IMG/VR virus record: IMGVR_UViG_3300011116_000561
Coordinates: 1 to 24,478 of that record
Strand: one strand, 5' to 3'
From: a virus
Length of the DNA: 24,478 bases
Shown here: positions 1 to 6,749 of the stretch, piece by piece
How the letters are laid out: each line of letters starts with the position of its first letter
Position numbering within the stretch: the first letter of the stretch is position 1
The notes under the pieces: generated by a model
Told to the model about the DNA's origin: nothing
Seen by the model: the letters and a program-made list of their open reading frames with translations, nothing else
Database searches by the model: none
Made by a program: the position numbers and the translations under genes

Positions 1-58
1 ATGTCGGCCACCCCTGCCAGCATGGAAAAAACGACTTTCTATTTTTGATTTCGGTCAT
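1..58 (-). CDS. Start of an unidentified gene, cut by the window edge (possibly terminase)
   Basis: An open frame begins at ATG (58-56) and runs off the left edge after 19 codons (MTEIKNRKSFFPCWQGWPT). It follows the HNH gene by 37 bases on the same strand. No strong ribosome binding site is visible, and the frame is also open upstream of the ATG without an obvious earlier start. In many siphophages the HNH gene sits beside the terminase genes, so a terminase subunit is a reasonable guess from position alone. The visible residues do not identify a family. A short plus-strand frame also crosses this stretch, so the call is weak. Confidence 0.3.
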   Translation of the reverse strand, partial: MTEIKNRKSFFPCWQGWPT

Positions 59-95
59 GGTCGGGAAGTCCAGTGTGGGTATGGGTTTGCTGGTG

Positions 96-368
96 TCACT
101 TGTTGCTCTTCCTGATGTTACATGATCGGTGTGCTGCTGCTAGTGGCGACAGTGGGTTGCTCGGTATTATGTGATCGGCTGTGAATGGGTCGTCATCTCG
201 TGGGCCTTCGCCACAGATGTGACAGGTGGTGGCTGTCTCTCTGATGATCTGTGCTCGTCGTCTGTAGTCGTGATCGTAGAGTGAGTCGTGCTGTCTCTGG
301 CAGGTCTCGCATCTGGTGACTCGTGTGGTGAGTAGTCCACAGTTGATGCAGGGTCGTCTGATGCTCAT
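96..368 (-). CDS. HNH endonuclease
   Basis: This 90-residue protein is a small HNH nuclease. The N-terminal half carries CxxC pairs (CINC at 8-11, CETC at 20-23). The core follows: a CHIC knuckle at about 49-52, the ADHIIPSNP segment at about 64-72 holding the DH of the first HNH strand, and HRSCNIRKSNK at the C-terminus with the last H and N. The length is normal for stand-alone phage HNH proteins that assist terminase in DNA packaging or act as homing-type nucleases. Its ATG overlaps the stop of the ParB-methyltransferase gene as ATGA, so translation is probably coupled. It is the last complete gene before the left edge. The HNH family is clear; a packaging role is inferred. Confidence 0.88.
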   Translation of the reverse strand: MSIRRPCINCGLLTTRVTRCETCQRQHDSLYDHDYRRRAQIIRETATTCHICGEGPRDDDPFTADHIIPSNPLSPLAAAHRSCNIRKSNK

Positions 369-1702
369 GGTGTGCCCTGCCAGTCGTCTTTCATGTCGAT
401 GTCGCCACAGCGTAGGGTCGCTTGCTTGGGGTCGCCTTTGACAAAGATGAGCACATTCTGGTGCAGCTTCACGAGCTTCCTGCTGCTGCGCATATATGAG
501 CCTGCGACCATCGCACCTGTGCCGATCATGTTCACGAGTATCGCTTCGTTATATAGGTGCAGGCCAGCTGATAGAGCTGCGTCGATCGTCTGGCTGACAA
601 AGTTGTGGTAGTAGCCATGCTTGTCTCTGTAGTCACCGACGACGATGGCAGCGAATGAGTCGTCTCGTAGTAGTGCCACTGTGTCTCTGATGATCTGCCT
701 GTATGAGTCGATGAACTCGTCAGGTGTCATGGCTGATAGGTCTCGTGGGTCGTCGCTGTATCGTTCGAGACTTCCGTATGGTGGGCAGGTCAGTATGAAG
801 TCTGCCTGTATGTGGCCGAGTATGTCGCTGATGTTGGTGCTGTCACCTGTCACCCAGTTCGGCTGTGGGTGTGGGTCTGTGACGATCTGCTGTGCCTGTC
901 TGATGTTGGCGATGATCTGCTCTGATCGTAGGTCGATGCCATGATATGTGCGATCGAGTAGTGCTGTGACGATGCCACGCACTGAGCCACCTGCGAACGG
1001 GTCGATGACTGTGCCCTGTGGTGGTGCAAACCATCTGACTAGTAGCTCGGTGAGTACTGGGTCGAAGATCGATGTTCCGTTTGCTAGGCGTGAGTCTGCT
1101 GACAGTGTGCCATTGGCGATGAAGGTTTTGTTGCTGCGTGCCAGATCGTCGTCTCTGCCGATCTCTGACTCGATGCCTAGCTTCAGCCAGTTCTCTTTGC
1201 GTGTGCGCCAGTAGCCCTGTCGTGTGTCGAGTACTGAGAATGGTGGTACACCGAACTGGTCGGCCAGTGGTGTGCGCTCTTCCCACTCTTTAGTGATGTT
1301 GGTGATCAGCTCGTCGAGTGCGTCGCCATCGTAGAGCGTGCCTGTGAGACCGATGTCTGTCTGTGCGAGCTCTCGTAGTAGCTCTGACAGTGCACCATCG
1401 TCATAGGTGGCGAGATCGTTTGCTCGGTTATCGACTAGCAGTATGCGCAGTGCCTGCTCGTCATCACACTCGACATAGGTGGCAGCTACATGTGACCAGC
1501 CGAGTGATCTGGCTGCCTGATAGGTGTGGTTGCCTGCGAGTATGTGGCCTGTAGATCGCTGTACGACGATCGGCCTGTACTGGCCGTGTGCTTCGAGACT
1601 GGTGCAGATCGCACCGATGTCACCTTGTCTGATGTTCTTCGGGTGTGTGTACAGCTCTGTGAGTGGTACTGCTAGGTCGCTGATCTCTGGTCTGATGTTC
1701 AT
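365..1702 (-). CDS. ParB-like nuclease domain / DNA methyltransferase fusion
   Basis: This 445-residue protein joins two domains. Residues about 10-115 form a ParB/sulfiredoxin-type domain (PLTELYTHPKNIR at 13-25, then GHILAGNHTYQAA at 52-64). Residues about 205-425 form an N4-cytosine/N6-adenine methyltransferase: the AdoMet site DPFAGGS is at 234-240 and the catalytic CPPY is at 306-309, with a conserved HQNVLIFVKG block at 414-423. A linker containing FGVPPFSVLDTRQGYW (150-165) is characteristic of this actinophage fusion family. No cognate restriction enzyme lies beside it, so it probably methylates phage DNA for protection or regulation. The start ATG overlaps the upstream stop as ATGA. 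Target base and sequence cannot be read from the protein. Confidence 0.92.
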   Translation of the reverse strand: MNIRPEISDLAVPLTELYTHPKNIRQGDIGAICTSLEAHGQYRPIVVQRSTGHILAGNHTYQAARSLGWSHVAATYVECDDEQALRILLVDNRANDLATYDDGALSELLRELAQTDIGLTGTLYDGDALDELITNITKEWEERTPLADQFGVPPFSVLDTRQGYWRTRKENWLKLGIESEIGRDDDLARSNKTFIANGTLSADSRLANGTSIFDPVLTELLVRWFAPPQGTVIDPFAGGSVRGIVTALLDRTYHGIDLRSEQIIANIRQAQQIVTDPHPQPNWVTGDSTNISDILGHIQADFILTCPPYGSLERYSDDPRDLSAMTPDEFIDSYRQIIRDTVALLRDDSFAAIVVGDYRDKHGYYHNFVSQTIDAALSAGLHLYNEAILVNMIGTGAMVAGSYMRSSRKLVKLHQNVLIFVKGDPKQATLRCGDIDMKDDWQGTP

Positions 1703-2253
1703 GATTTGCTCGCTTCATTCTTGTGTTTGAGTGATCGTGCTAGTGCATCTGGCATGTCTAGGTAGATGGTGTCGTCTCGGTGATCAGGTGATGATGCGAG
1801 CTCTGATAGATAGGCAGCCTGTGTCTCACCGAACATGGTGACGAGTGACTGATGATGAGCTCTGTGCACTGGTATCGCACCATCAGCCTTGAAGCATGGC
1901 AGCAGTCGATATCGGTTGCGCACGATCAGAGTGTCACTCTTGTTTATAGTGAATGGTGAGATGATGCAGCCTGCAGGCTTGTCTGGTGAGCCATGCAGAT
2001 CACACATGTATGTCGTCACTGACTGAAATGGGCATCTTTTATTTACTGGTGCTACTCGACCAGTCGTATCATCGACCTGTGCACCATGTCTGCGCAGTGC
2101 TACTGCTTCGCTCGATGTGACTACCACAGCAATACCAGATGGGTCTGTGCTACTGCGACAGCAGCGTGCCTGACATACATCTTTGATGAACTCTGCAGTG
2201 CATGGGTGGAATAGCTGCTGCATCGCAGCGATGTTGATCTTCACTCTGGTCAT
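1699..2253 (-). CDS. Cysteine-rich protein, YkgJ-like metal-binding pattern
   Basis: This 184-residue protein has eight cysteines: C18, C27, C31, C32, C74, C84, C96 and C120. The CxxxCC cluster (27-32), the RCPF motif (73-76) and the later spaced cysteines resemble the YkgJ family of putative zinc- or iron-chelating proteins, but I cannot confirm membership. No catalytic motif is evident. The gene overlaps the GP88-family gene upstream and the ParB-methyltransferase gene downstream, both as ATGA, so the three are probably translated together. A metal- or Fe-S-dependent role in nucleotide or DNA modification is possible from context only. An alternative is a structural zinc protein. Confidence 0.65.
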   Translation of the reverse strand: MTRVKINIAAMQQLFHPCTAEFIKDVCQARCCRSSTDPSGIAVVVTSSEAVALRRHGAQVDDTTGRVAPVNKRCPFQSVTTYMCDLHGSPDKPAGCIISPFTINKSDTLIVRNRYRLLPCFKADGAIPVHRAHHQSLVTMFGETQAAYLSELASSPDHRDDTIYLDMPDALARSLKHKNEASKS

Positions 2254-3020
2254 CTGTCTGCCCTTCTGTCATCTAGCTCTGTCTGCATCTGACTGAATGT
2301 TCTGCCAGCTATGCGTCGGTTGAAATGTTTGATGTTGTTTGCTGGTATGCCGATGCGTGTAGTCGGCCATAGCACTGCGAGCAGATCAGATGCGTCTTGG
2401 CTCGAATATCCTGCGTCAGCGAGTGTCTGCTCATCTGGGAATACATCAGCGTGACGCACTGTGTCGTCGATCAGATGATCTTGTGTACCACCTGTCGATG
2501 CGAGCCATCTGAAGTTGTCAGGTATGTCTGATGCTGTCTGTAGCATCTCGATCTCTTTGGTGTAGGCATAGAACATGATCTGTGGTGTCTGTCGAGCGAT
2601 GTAGAGCCAGTCGTCGAGATACCAGTCTGCGAAGAAGTCACCAGAGTCATGTATGCGTATCGCAGGTGTTCCAGTCTCACACCAGTGTCTCAGCCAGTCA
2701 TCTGCGATCAGGTCACATGAGATCGGCAGTGATCGTGGTGGTGCAGGTCGAGTGAAGCGTGTCTGCTGTAGCTCAGTGATCATCATCTCTCGCCATGCCA
2801 GATGATCGTCGATCACCAGCTGCAGGTTTCGAGTGTGAGCTGCGAGCACATTAGAGAATAAGTATGTTCCGTTGCGTGCATAGCACACTGATGCACATAT
2901 ACCTGCTGATGGGCATGTGCGCAGTCGAGTGCCATCAGCGAGTGTCGCTGATAGTGCAGGTATCGACCAGTTCCAGATGCGATGTGGTCTGAGATCGTTA
3001 TTCTGTGTCAGTAGTGGCAT
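2250..3020 (-). CDS. GP88-family phage protein
   Basis: This 256-residue protein resembles the GP88 family (mycobacteriophage gene product 88), whose function is unknown to me. A cysteine cluster lies near the N-terminus (C36, C42, C46 in CPSAGICASVCYARNG). A conserved RIHDSGDFF block at 122-130 and the FYAYTKE segment at 150-156 follow. The arrangement, with a three-cysteine cluster and then a barrel-like alternation, is reminiscent of radical-SAM-like or Fe-S proteins, but the spacing is not the classical CxxxCxxC. The start is supported by AGGGGAAC eleven to four bases before the ATG. It overlaps the small CxxC gene upstream by 23 bases and the YkgJ-like gene downstream as ATGA. Confidence 0.75.
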   Translation of the reverse strand: MPLLTQNNDLRPHRIWNWSIPALSATLADGTRLRTCPSAGICASVCYARNGTYLFSNVLAAHTRNLQLVIDDHLAWREMMITELQQTRFTRPAPPRSLPISCDLIADDWLRHWCETGTPAIRIHDSGDFFADWYLDDWLYIARQTPQIMFYAYTKEIEMLQTASDIPDNFRWLASTGGTQDHLIDDTVRHADVFPDEQTLADAGYSSQDASDLLAVLWPTTRIGIPANNIKHFNRRIAGRTFSQMQTELDDRRADR

Positions 3021-3180
3021 CGAGTTCCCCTATATCACGCCATTTAGAGTATGAGAATGATAAAACACGGTCGCCATCTAGTGCGCACCATGTAGGTGCG
3101 TCAGAGTCACAGCCACAACCTGCCACACCACGACCAGATGTGATGATGGTGTGACAGGTCAGGCATTCGATGCTTCTCAT
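2998..3180 (-). CDS. Small cysteine-rich (zinc-ribbon-like) protein
   Basis: A 60-residue protein with CLTC at 6-9 and a second cluster CGCDSDAPTWC at 22-32, which suggests a zinc ribbon or knuckle. It recalls the small CxxC...CxC proteins common in actinophages, but I do not assign a family. The C-terminal third is acidic. Its ATG overlaps the stop of the 46-residue membrane peptide as ATGA, and its end overlaps the start of the GP88 gene by 23 bases. It therefore sits inside a continuous translationally coupled run from the transglycosylase-like gene to the methyltransferase. Function is unknown. Confidence 0.65.
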   Translation of the reverse strand: MRSIECLTCHTIITSGRGVAGCGCDSDAPTWCALDGDRVLSFSYSKWRDIGELDATTDTE

Positions 3181-3317
3181 AGATCGGCATCTCTCTGATC
3201 ACTCGGTGGGTCAGCGATCAAATCATGTACATCTCTGATTATCCATGCCATGAGCAGTGCCCATGAACTGATGATCGCACCGACCACCACCCATATACCG
3301 ATGCGTATCAGAGTCAT
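3177..3317 (-). CDS. 46-residue single-pass membrane peptide
   Basis: The ATG at 3317-3315 begins one base after the TGA of the transglycosylase-like gene. The frame ends in TGA at 3179-3177, overlapping the next ATG as ATGA. The product starts MTLIRIGIWVVVGAIISSWA and continues hydrophobic to about residue 27, then becomes polar and acidic (RDVHDLIADPPSDQRDADL). One membrane helix with the tail in the cytoplasm is likely. The precise stop/start spacing on both sides is the main evidence that it is real. It lies between DNA-modification candidates, so it may help the transporter, but nothing in the sequence shows this. Confidence 0.6.
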   Translation of the reverse strand: MTLIRIGIWVVVGAIISSWALLMAWIIRDVHDLIADPPSDQRDADL

Positions 3318-3318
3318 G

Positions 3319-3957
3319 TCACAGCTCGATTTCATGTTTGAGTTGCAGCGATGGCTGCATTCTGAGTTTATCTAGCATCGAGATCATGCGACCAGTGTTG
3401 TGATCAGGTGCAAAGGCGATGAAAGTACCATCTACGCTGTCGCAACCCCAGTCTGCAGCTATGCGCAGCCTGCGCAGACTATTCACTCGGCCCATATGCA
3501 CCCATTTATTTAGATGTTTGGCTGTATCTACGATGCGTCGAGCGTCATCTGAGAGCTTCCACTCAGTCGTACCACCGATGAAGACAGCATCTAGCTCATC
3601 GAATGGCACTGTGCTTGTAGATGCACCATTTTGCAGCACGAAAGCTGCCTTGAACCCACGATCATGTACTGCACCAGCCCACTGCTTCCATCTGACTAGA
3701 GTGCCTGCGTGATCAGCGACGATATCTGGCACAGTAGCAAATGCAGCTGATGCAGGGTCGTCATGGCCATCTATCCAGCTGAGCCATCGTGCTGCTGACC
3801 ATTTATTAGCGAAACACGCATTATCAGCTGCCCACTTCCACTCTGGTGATGGGCATGATCTCTGAGATAGTGGTGTCAGCATGAGACCGATGCCTGCTTG
3901 CAGCATATTTGATCTCTGCAGCTCACTCTGTGGCAGACAGCCACTGAGATACAGCAC
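3319..3957 (-). CDS. tRNA-guanine transglycosylase-like protein (putative DpdA-type base exchanger)
   Basis: This 212-residue protein reads as a compact transglycosylase barrel. Candidate active-site elements run in the order known for tRNA-guanine transglycosylases. WAADNACFA (42-50) matches the place of the DSGGF loop. VLQNG (107-111) corresponds to the strand that ends in QG. FIGGTTEW (126-133) corresponds to the GG loop. HMGRVNS (154-160) and GCDSVDGT (171-178) follow, with D176 aligning with the catalytic nucleophile. It is shorter than bacterial Tgt (about 370-390) and lacks the C-terminal four-cysteine zinc site. Phage relatives called DpdA insert 7-deazaguanines into DNA. The start overlaps the transporter gene by 35 bases, which supports a joint pathway. 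Catalytic activity is inferred. Confidence 0.72.
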   Translation of the reverse strand: MLYLSGCLPQSELQRSNMLQAGIGLMLTPLSQRSCPSPEWKWAADNACFANKWSAARWLSWIDGHDDPASAAFATVPDIVADHAGTLVRWKQWAGAVHDRGFKAAFVLQNGASTSTVPFDELDAVFIGGTTEWKLSDDARRIVDTAKHLNKWVHMGRVNSLRRLRIAADWGCDSVDGTFIAFAPDHNTGRMISMLDKLRMQPSLQLKHEIEL

Positions 3958-4456
3958 GCCAGCCCCTGAGTGAGAGTACTAGTAGAAGTGTCATCTCGAC
4001 TTTGCCGATGATCTGGCCTTGCCAGTATGTAATCGAGCCGAATGCGAGATATAGAAACACGAATGAGTCGATGACAGCACCGACGATGCCTGACATGACC
4101 ATCGCTAGATCAGCAGAGATGTCTCGTACTCTGACATACACAGCTAAATCTGCGAACTCAGACAGAGCGAAAGCACATGCAGATGCGACTGCTACAGCAG
4201 GATTTATCAGGAACGATAGAGCTACACCGATGACCATAGCGATCAGCACAGTCTGCTTACCTGCAGTCTGATGCAGTAGATCACGCAGCAAAAGAGCTAG
4301 ACCAATGATCAGCACGCCAGATGGTGCACTGAATCCGAAACCGACACCGATGGTATGTGGTGCACCATCAGCCATCTGCGTGCCGATATTCGCTATAAAC
4401 CAGTTTGCCAGTGGGATAGTCGCTAGGTATGCGCTGAATAGAAGTGTCTTTCTCAC
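3923..4456 (-). CDS. yhhQ: VUT/YhhQ-family queuosine-precursor transporter
   Basis: A 177-residue membrane protein with about six hydrophobic segments. Recognisable family blocks are FSAPSGVLIIGLALLLRD (42-59), FALSEFADLAVYVRVR (96-111), SGIVGAVIDSFVFLYLAFG (122-140) and GKVEMTLL (151-158). The charged residues in the second and third blocks fit substrate-binding positions of this family. YhhQ-type proteins import 7-deazaguanine queuosine precursors such as preQ0 and preQ1. The gene starts at GTG and overlaps the coiled-coil gene as GTGA. Its end overlaps the transglycosylase-like gene by 35 bases. Phage copies of this family have been found next to DNA-modification genes. No biosynthesis genes for the precursor are in the window, so the precursor would have to come from the host or the environment. 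Confidence 0.9.
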   Translation of the reverse strand: MRKTLLFSAYLATIPLANWFIANIGTQMADGAPHTIGVGFGFSAPSGVLIIGLALLLRDLLHQTAGKQTVLIAMVIGVALSFLINPAVAVASACAFALSEFADLAVYVRVRDISADLAMVMSGIVGAVIDSFVFLYLAFGSITYWQGQIIGKVEMTLLLVLSLRGWRAVSQWLSATE

Positions 4457-4692
4457 AGCTCGATGCCCTGCTGTAGATGTAGGGTCAGTCGGTCGATACG
4501 AGAGCCCTGCTCACTGATGATCTGCTCTAGTCGAGTGATCTCGGCCATGAGTAGGTCACATGATGTGCGTGCACGCTCAGTCTCTGCTCTTGCTTCATCT
4601 CTCGATTCACGCAGACGCTCGATCGAGACCTGCATCTCGTCGGTTCGGGCCTGCCAGTATTGAATCTCAGCTTGCATGGTTTCGTCGCTCAC
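4453..4692 (-). CDS. Small coiled-coil protein
   Basis: A 79-residue protein that is almost entirely charged helix. Heptad-like runs of Leu, Met and Ile alternate with Glu, Arg and Asp from about residue 8 to 72 (for example ITRLEQIISEQGSRIDRL at 52-69). The start chosen is GTG, preceded by AAAGG seven bases upstream. An ATG five codons later is possible but has a weak ribosome site. The gene overlaps the 49-residue gene upstream by 26 bases and ends in a GTGA overlap with the transporter. No family is recognised. A structural or oligomerising role is all that can be suggested. Confidence 0.65.
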   Translation of the reverse strand: MSDETMQAEIQYWQARTDEMQVSIERLRESRDEARAETERARTSCDLLMAEITRLEQIISEQGSRIDRLTLHLQQGIEL

Positions 4693-4816
4693 GCTGTCGC
4701 CTTTCTATCTCTAACTCTAACGCTCTGACAGTGCGTACAAGTACTTCTTCCTGATCGCCACGAGCTACCACTCGACGCAGAAACTCGACTGCATTGGCTA
4801 GGTCTGTGATCGTCAT
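4667..4816 (-). CDS. 49-residue helical protein
   Basis: This small frame starts at ATG (4816-4814), directly downstream of a strong ribosome site (AGAAGGGAATCT), and ends in TGA at 4669-4667. The product, MTITDLANAVEFLRRVVARG and onward, is a highly charged helix rich in Glu, Arg and Leu, much like its neighbours in composition. The competing frame, from an ATG at 4862 to a stop at 4689, is Ser/Arg-rich and looks out of frame, so I prefer this one. It overlaps the coiled-coil gene by 26 bases. Function unknown. Confidence 0.6.
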   Translation of the reverse strand: MTITDLANAVEFLRRVVARGDQEEVLVRTVRALELEIERRQRERRNHAS

Positions 4817-4858
4817 AGATTCCCTTCTCTGAGCCCCAGATCATAGATGTCTCGGTGC

Positions 4859-5863
4859 TCATATCGCTACTGCCATCAGCATCTCGACAGCCTGCCTGTC
4901 TGCGATCTGGGTCTGGCCTGTCAGGGTATCCATCATGGTGCGCTCGATCATCGACCTGCCTGATCTGGTCGGCTTCACATGCTGTCGCCATGTATTTACC
5001 GTCTGCAGTGCCCCAAAGCCTGTGCCCCTGTATGGTGCGCATCTGATGTCGCTCTGCCACATGGTGCGCATCGTCGATCTGATGTTCTGTGCTCTGGTCT
5101 GGGTCTGCTGGCTGTCAGCATCGCTCGATGGTACGAGCACACTCAGGAATCGGTCGAAATTTCGTTCTGAGACCTGCATCTGCATCAGCTGCTCGATCTC
5201 GGTGGCGAAGTCTTCATCGAGTGTGTGCACTATGCGCAGGGCATCACGAGCATCAGCGAGTCTGAGATGTGACTGTGATGTGTGGCGCACACTGATCTGC
5301 TCTGATTCTTCTCGTAGAGCCATGTTCCGTGTGTTGTCACAGACCACGATCGTGCAGGTGCGCTTGTATAGGGTCGCTATCTCACCGTTGAATGATGTGG
5401 TGGCGAGTAGGTGTGGCCGATACTCGACACCTGCTGCGACTCGGTTCTCTGGCATCTCGATCTGCACCCAACCGATAGCACCACCTTTGAGTACACCAGC
5501 TGAGCCGATCTGTAGATCATCATCTAGCAGGTTGCCTACCTGTGTGAGTAGCCACTCGTCGTACTGGTGTGGCTGATATGACTTCGATGGCACACCGAGT
5601 ACCTGCCATGTGTCGTCACGCACGATCGCTTGACGGTTCGGTACTTCTACCTGATCGCCAGCTGGTGTCGTGATGTGCATCGGCATACTGACTGCGTGCC
5701 ATGAGAATAGACGACGCTTGACATCGGTCAGTGGTATCGCACTGGGGTAGTGGTTTGGTTCTTCGCTTTGTAGGTCGGCCTTGTGATGCCATGCCTGACC
5801 ACGCTGATCTGTGAAGCCGACGAGTACCTGTGTGTTTAGATGTTCGAGTGATTCTGAGCTCAT
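4859..5863 (-). CDS. DUF932 family phage/plasmid-like protein
   Basis: A 334-residue protein with the pattern of the DUF932 family found in phages and plasmids: a beta-rich N-terminal half with WQVLGVPSKSYQP, a central TSFNGEIATLYKRTCTIVVC segment including CDNT, and a long helical C-terminal half. The frame is open further upstream, but the true start is ATG 5863-5861: it has AAAGGAAC about eight bases before it and overlaps the stop of the 67-residue membrane gene as ATGA. The family is associated with replication or recombination modules, but its biochemical role is unknown. It is the largest gene in this part of the early region. Confidence 0.82.
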   Translation of the reverse strand: MSSESLEHLNTQVLVGFTDQRGQAWHHKADLQSEEPNHYPSAIPLTDVKRRLFSWHAVSMPMHITTPAGDQVEVPNRQAIVRDDTWQVLGVPSKSYQPHQYDEWLLTQVGNLLDDDLQIGSAGVLKGGAIGWVQIEMPENRVAAGVEYRPHLLATTSFNGEIATLYKRTCTIVVCDNTRNMALREESEQISVRHTSQSHLRLADARDALRIVHTLDEDFATEIEQLMQMQVSERNFDRFLSVLVPSSDADSQQTQTRAQNIRSTMRTMWQSDIRCAPYRGTGFGALQTVNTWRQHVKPTRSGRSMIERTMMDTLTGQTQIADRQAVEMLMAVAI

Positions 5864-6063
5864 GAGATATGTTCCTTTCGCATGATGTTGTATGTGAGAC
5901 CTGCTAGAAGCGACATCGAGATGATGAAGCCTGAGAGTGATGGCATCGGTTCTGTACCGTCGGTCGATTCGAGTCCACCTGCGCAGCAGATACCTGTGAT
6001 GAGTAGAAGTATCGCCAGTTGATATTTGGCTCGCTGCCATTTGCGCTGATTTACTACTCTCAT
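5860..6063 (-). CDS. 67-residue two-helix membrane protein
   Basis: The start chosen is ATG 6063-6061, which overlaps the stop of the upstream 126-residue gene as ATGA. Longer versions would run deep into that gene. The product begins MRVVNQRKWQRAKYQL, a basic N-terminus, followed by helix one (about 14-29, AILLLITGICCAGG), a polar loop with Asp and Glu, helix two (about 43-59) and a short basic end. This fits two membrane passes with both ends inside. It ends in an ATGA overlap with the DUF932 gene. No family recognised. Confidence 0.62.
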   Translation of the reverse strand: MRVVNQRKWQRAKYQLAILLLITGICCAGGLESTDGTEPMPSLSGFIISMSLLAGLTYNIMRKEHIS

Positions 6064-6440
6064 GGTCGTACCTGCCAGACGAGATCGAGTGATGGCTGTA
6101 TGCCTGATGCGATACTGATCGATGCACCAAATCGCCACTCGCAGTAGATGCGCAGGTTGCCACTCTCTACTTTCGCAGGTGGGTTATGCCCATCGTATGA
6201 GCCGACCAGCTGCCATCTGCCACCAGTCTCACTGCACATCTCGATCAGCACAGTGTCGTCGAAGCCGTTAGCTGGTATCCATACACGCAGATTCTGCTGC
6301 GCCATCTTCAGATCACACACGATCGTGTGTGGGCCGACATCGATGGTCTTGGTCTCGATGGTCGGCATGACTCGCAGTGACATCGAGTGTGGTAGCTGAT
6401 GAAACTGTGGCTCGTCAGTGATGTGTGCAGTACTCATCAT
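6060..6440 (-). CDS. Hypothetical protein, probably beta-rich
   Basis: This 126-residue protein starts at the first of two adjacent ATGs and overlaps the upstream stop as ATGA; an alternative start lies one codon later. Its composition alternates hydrophobic and polar residues (TIVCDLKMAQQNLRVWIPA, then LIEMCSETGGRWQLVGSYDG, then LRIYCEWRFGASISIASG), which suggests a beta sandwich. No signal peptide, membrane helix or catalytic motif is visible. It is tightly coupled to genes on both sides. I do not recognise the family. Confidence 0.62.
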   Translation of the reverse strand: MMSTAHITDEPQFHQLPHSMSLRVMPTIETKTIDVGPHTIVCDLKMAQQNLRVWIPANGFDDTVLIEMCSETGGRWQLVGSYDGHNPPAKVESGNLRIYCEWRFGASISIASGIQPSLDLVWQVRP

Positions 6441-6661
6441 GCACCTGCGATCAGGGTCAGTGGCTGTGAGTTCCAGCCGAGCACTGTCATCTCGTGATCG
6501 TGCGTGAATAGGTTGATGATCTGGTCGATCGCTGAGTCGTATGCCTGCTCTGAGTGCTCATCGCAGTAGTAGGTCGGTACAGCTACTGTGAGAGTGATCA
6601 TCACGAGTGTGTGATCATTCGGTACAGATGACTGGCCGACTGTGGTCGATATGTCTGTCAT
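6437..6661 (-). CDS. 74-residue hypothetical protein, first gene after an intergenic block
   Basis: The ATG at 6661-6659 is preceded by AAAGGGGAATAC, the same strong ribosome-site type used at other leader-controlled genes in this region. This decides against an upstream ATG eleven codons earlier. The product begins MTDISTTVGQSSVPNDHTLV and has a strand-like middle (VMITLTVAVPTYYCDE) followed by an acidic helix (AYDSAIDQIINLF). It may form a ferredoxin-like alpha/beta fold, but no family is recognised. It opens the run of coupled genes that continues to the methyltransferase, so it may be the first gene of that transcript. Confidence 0.65.
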   Translation of the reverse strand: MTDISTTVGQSSVPNDHTLVMITLTVAVPTYYCDEHSEQAYDSAIDQIINLFTHDHEMTVLGWNSQPLTLIAGA

Positions 6662-6749
6662 GTATTCCCCTTTGATAGTCAGATGATGGCTCATCAGTCA
6701 TGCTGTCAGCATGAGACTGTGACACATGGGTGTGGCACAGTTTCGCCAT
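6662..6749 (-). promoter_or_regulatory. Intergenic block with hairpin and palindrome
   Basis: This 88-base gap holds two inverted repeats. The first is a hairpin at 6716-6741: arms of 11 bases with one mismatch and a 4-base loop, starting nine bases after the TAA of the zinc-finger-like gene. The second is a 17-base palindrome at 6698-6714 (TCATGCTG-T-CAGCATGA) between the hairpin and the ribosome site. The first could end or process the upstream transcript, although no T run follows it. The second is shaped like a repressor operator. No convincing -35/-10 pair was found. Confidence 0.5.

Noticed and set aside
372-1730. Several plus-strand open frames across the methyltransferase gene
   Set aside because: They are opposite-strand images of the ParB-methyltransferase frame: they lack ribosome sites, have unlikely composition and conflict with a clearly identified protein.
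4689-4862. A 57-codon frame starting in an ATGA overlap with DUF932
   Set aside because: It is rich in Ser, Arg and Cys and competes with the 49-residue frame, which has a strong AGAAGGGAATCT site and a normal helical composition. The ATGA overlap is noted, so some doubt remains.
5864-6163. An N-terminal extension of DUF932 by 100 codons
   Set aside because: The extension would cover the 67- and 126-residue genes. AAAGGAAC and the ATGA overlap place the start at 5863.
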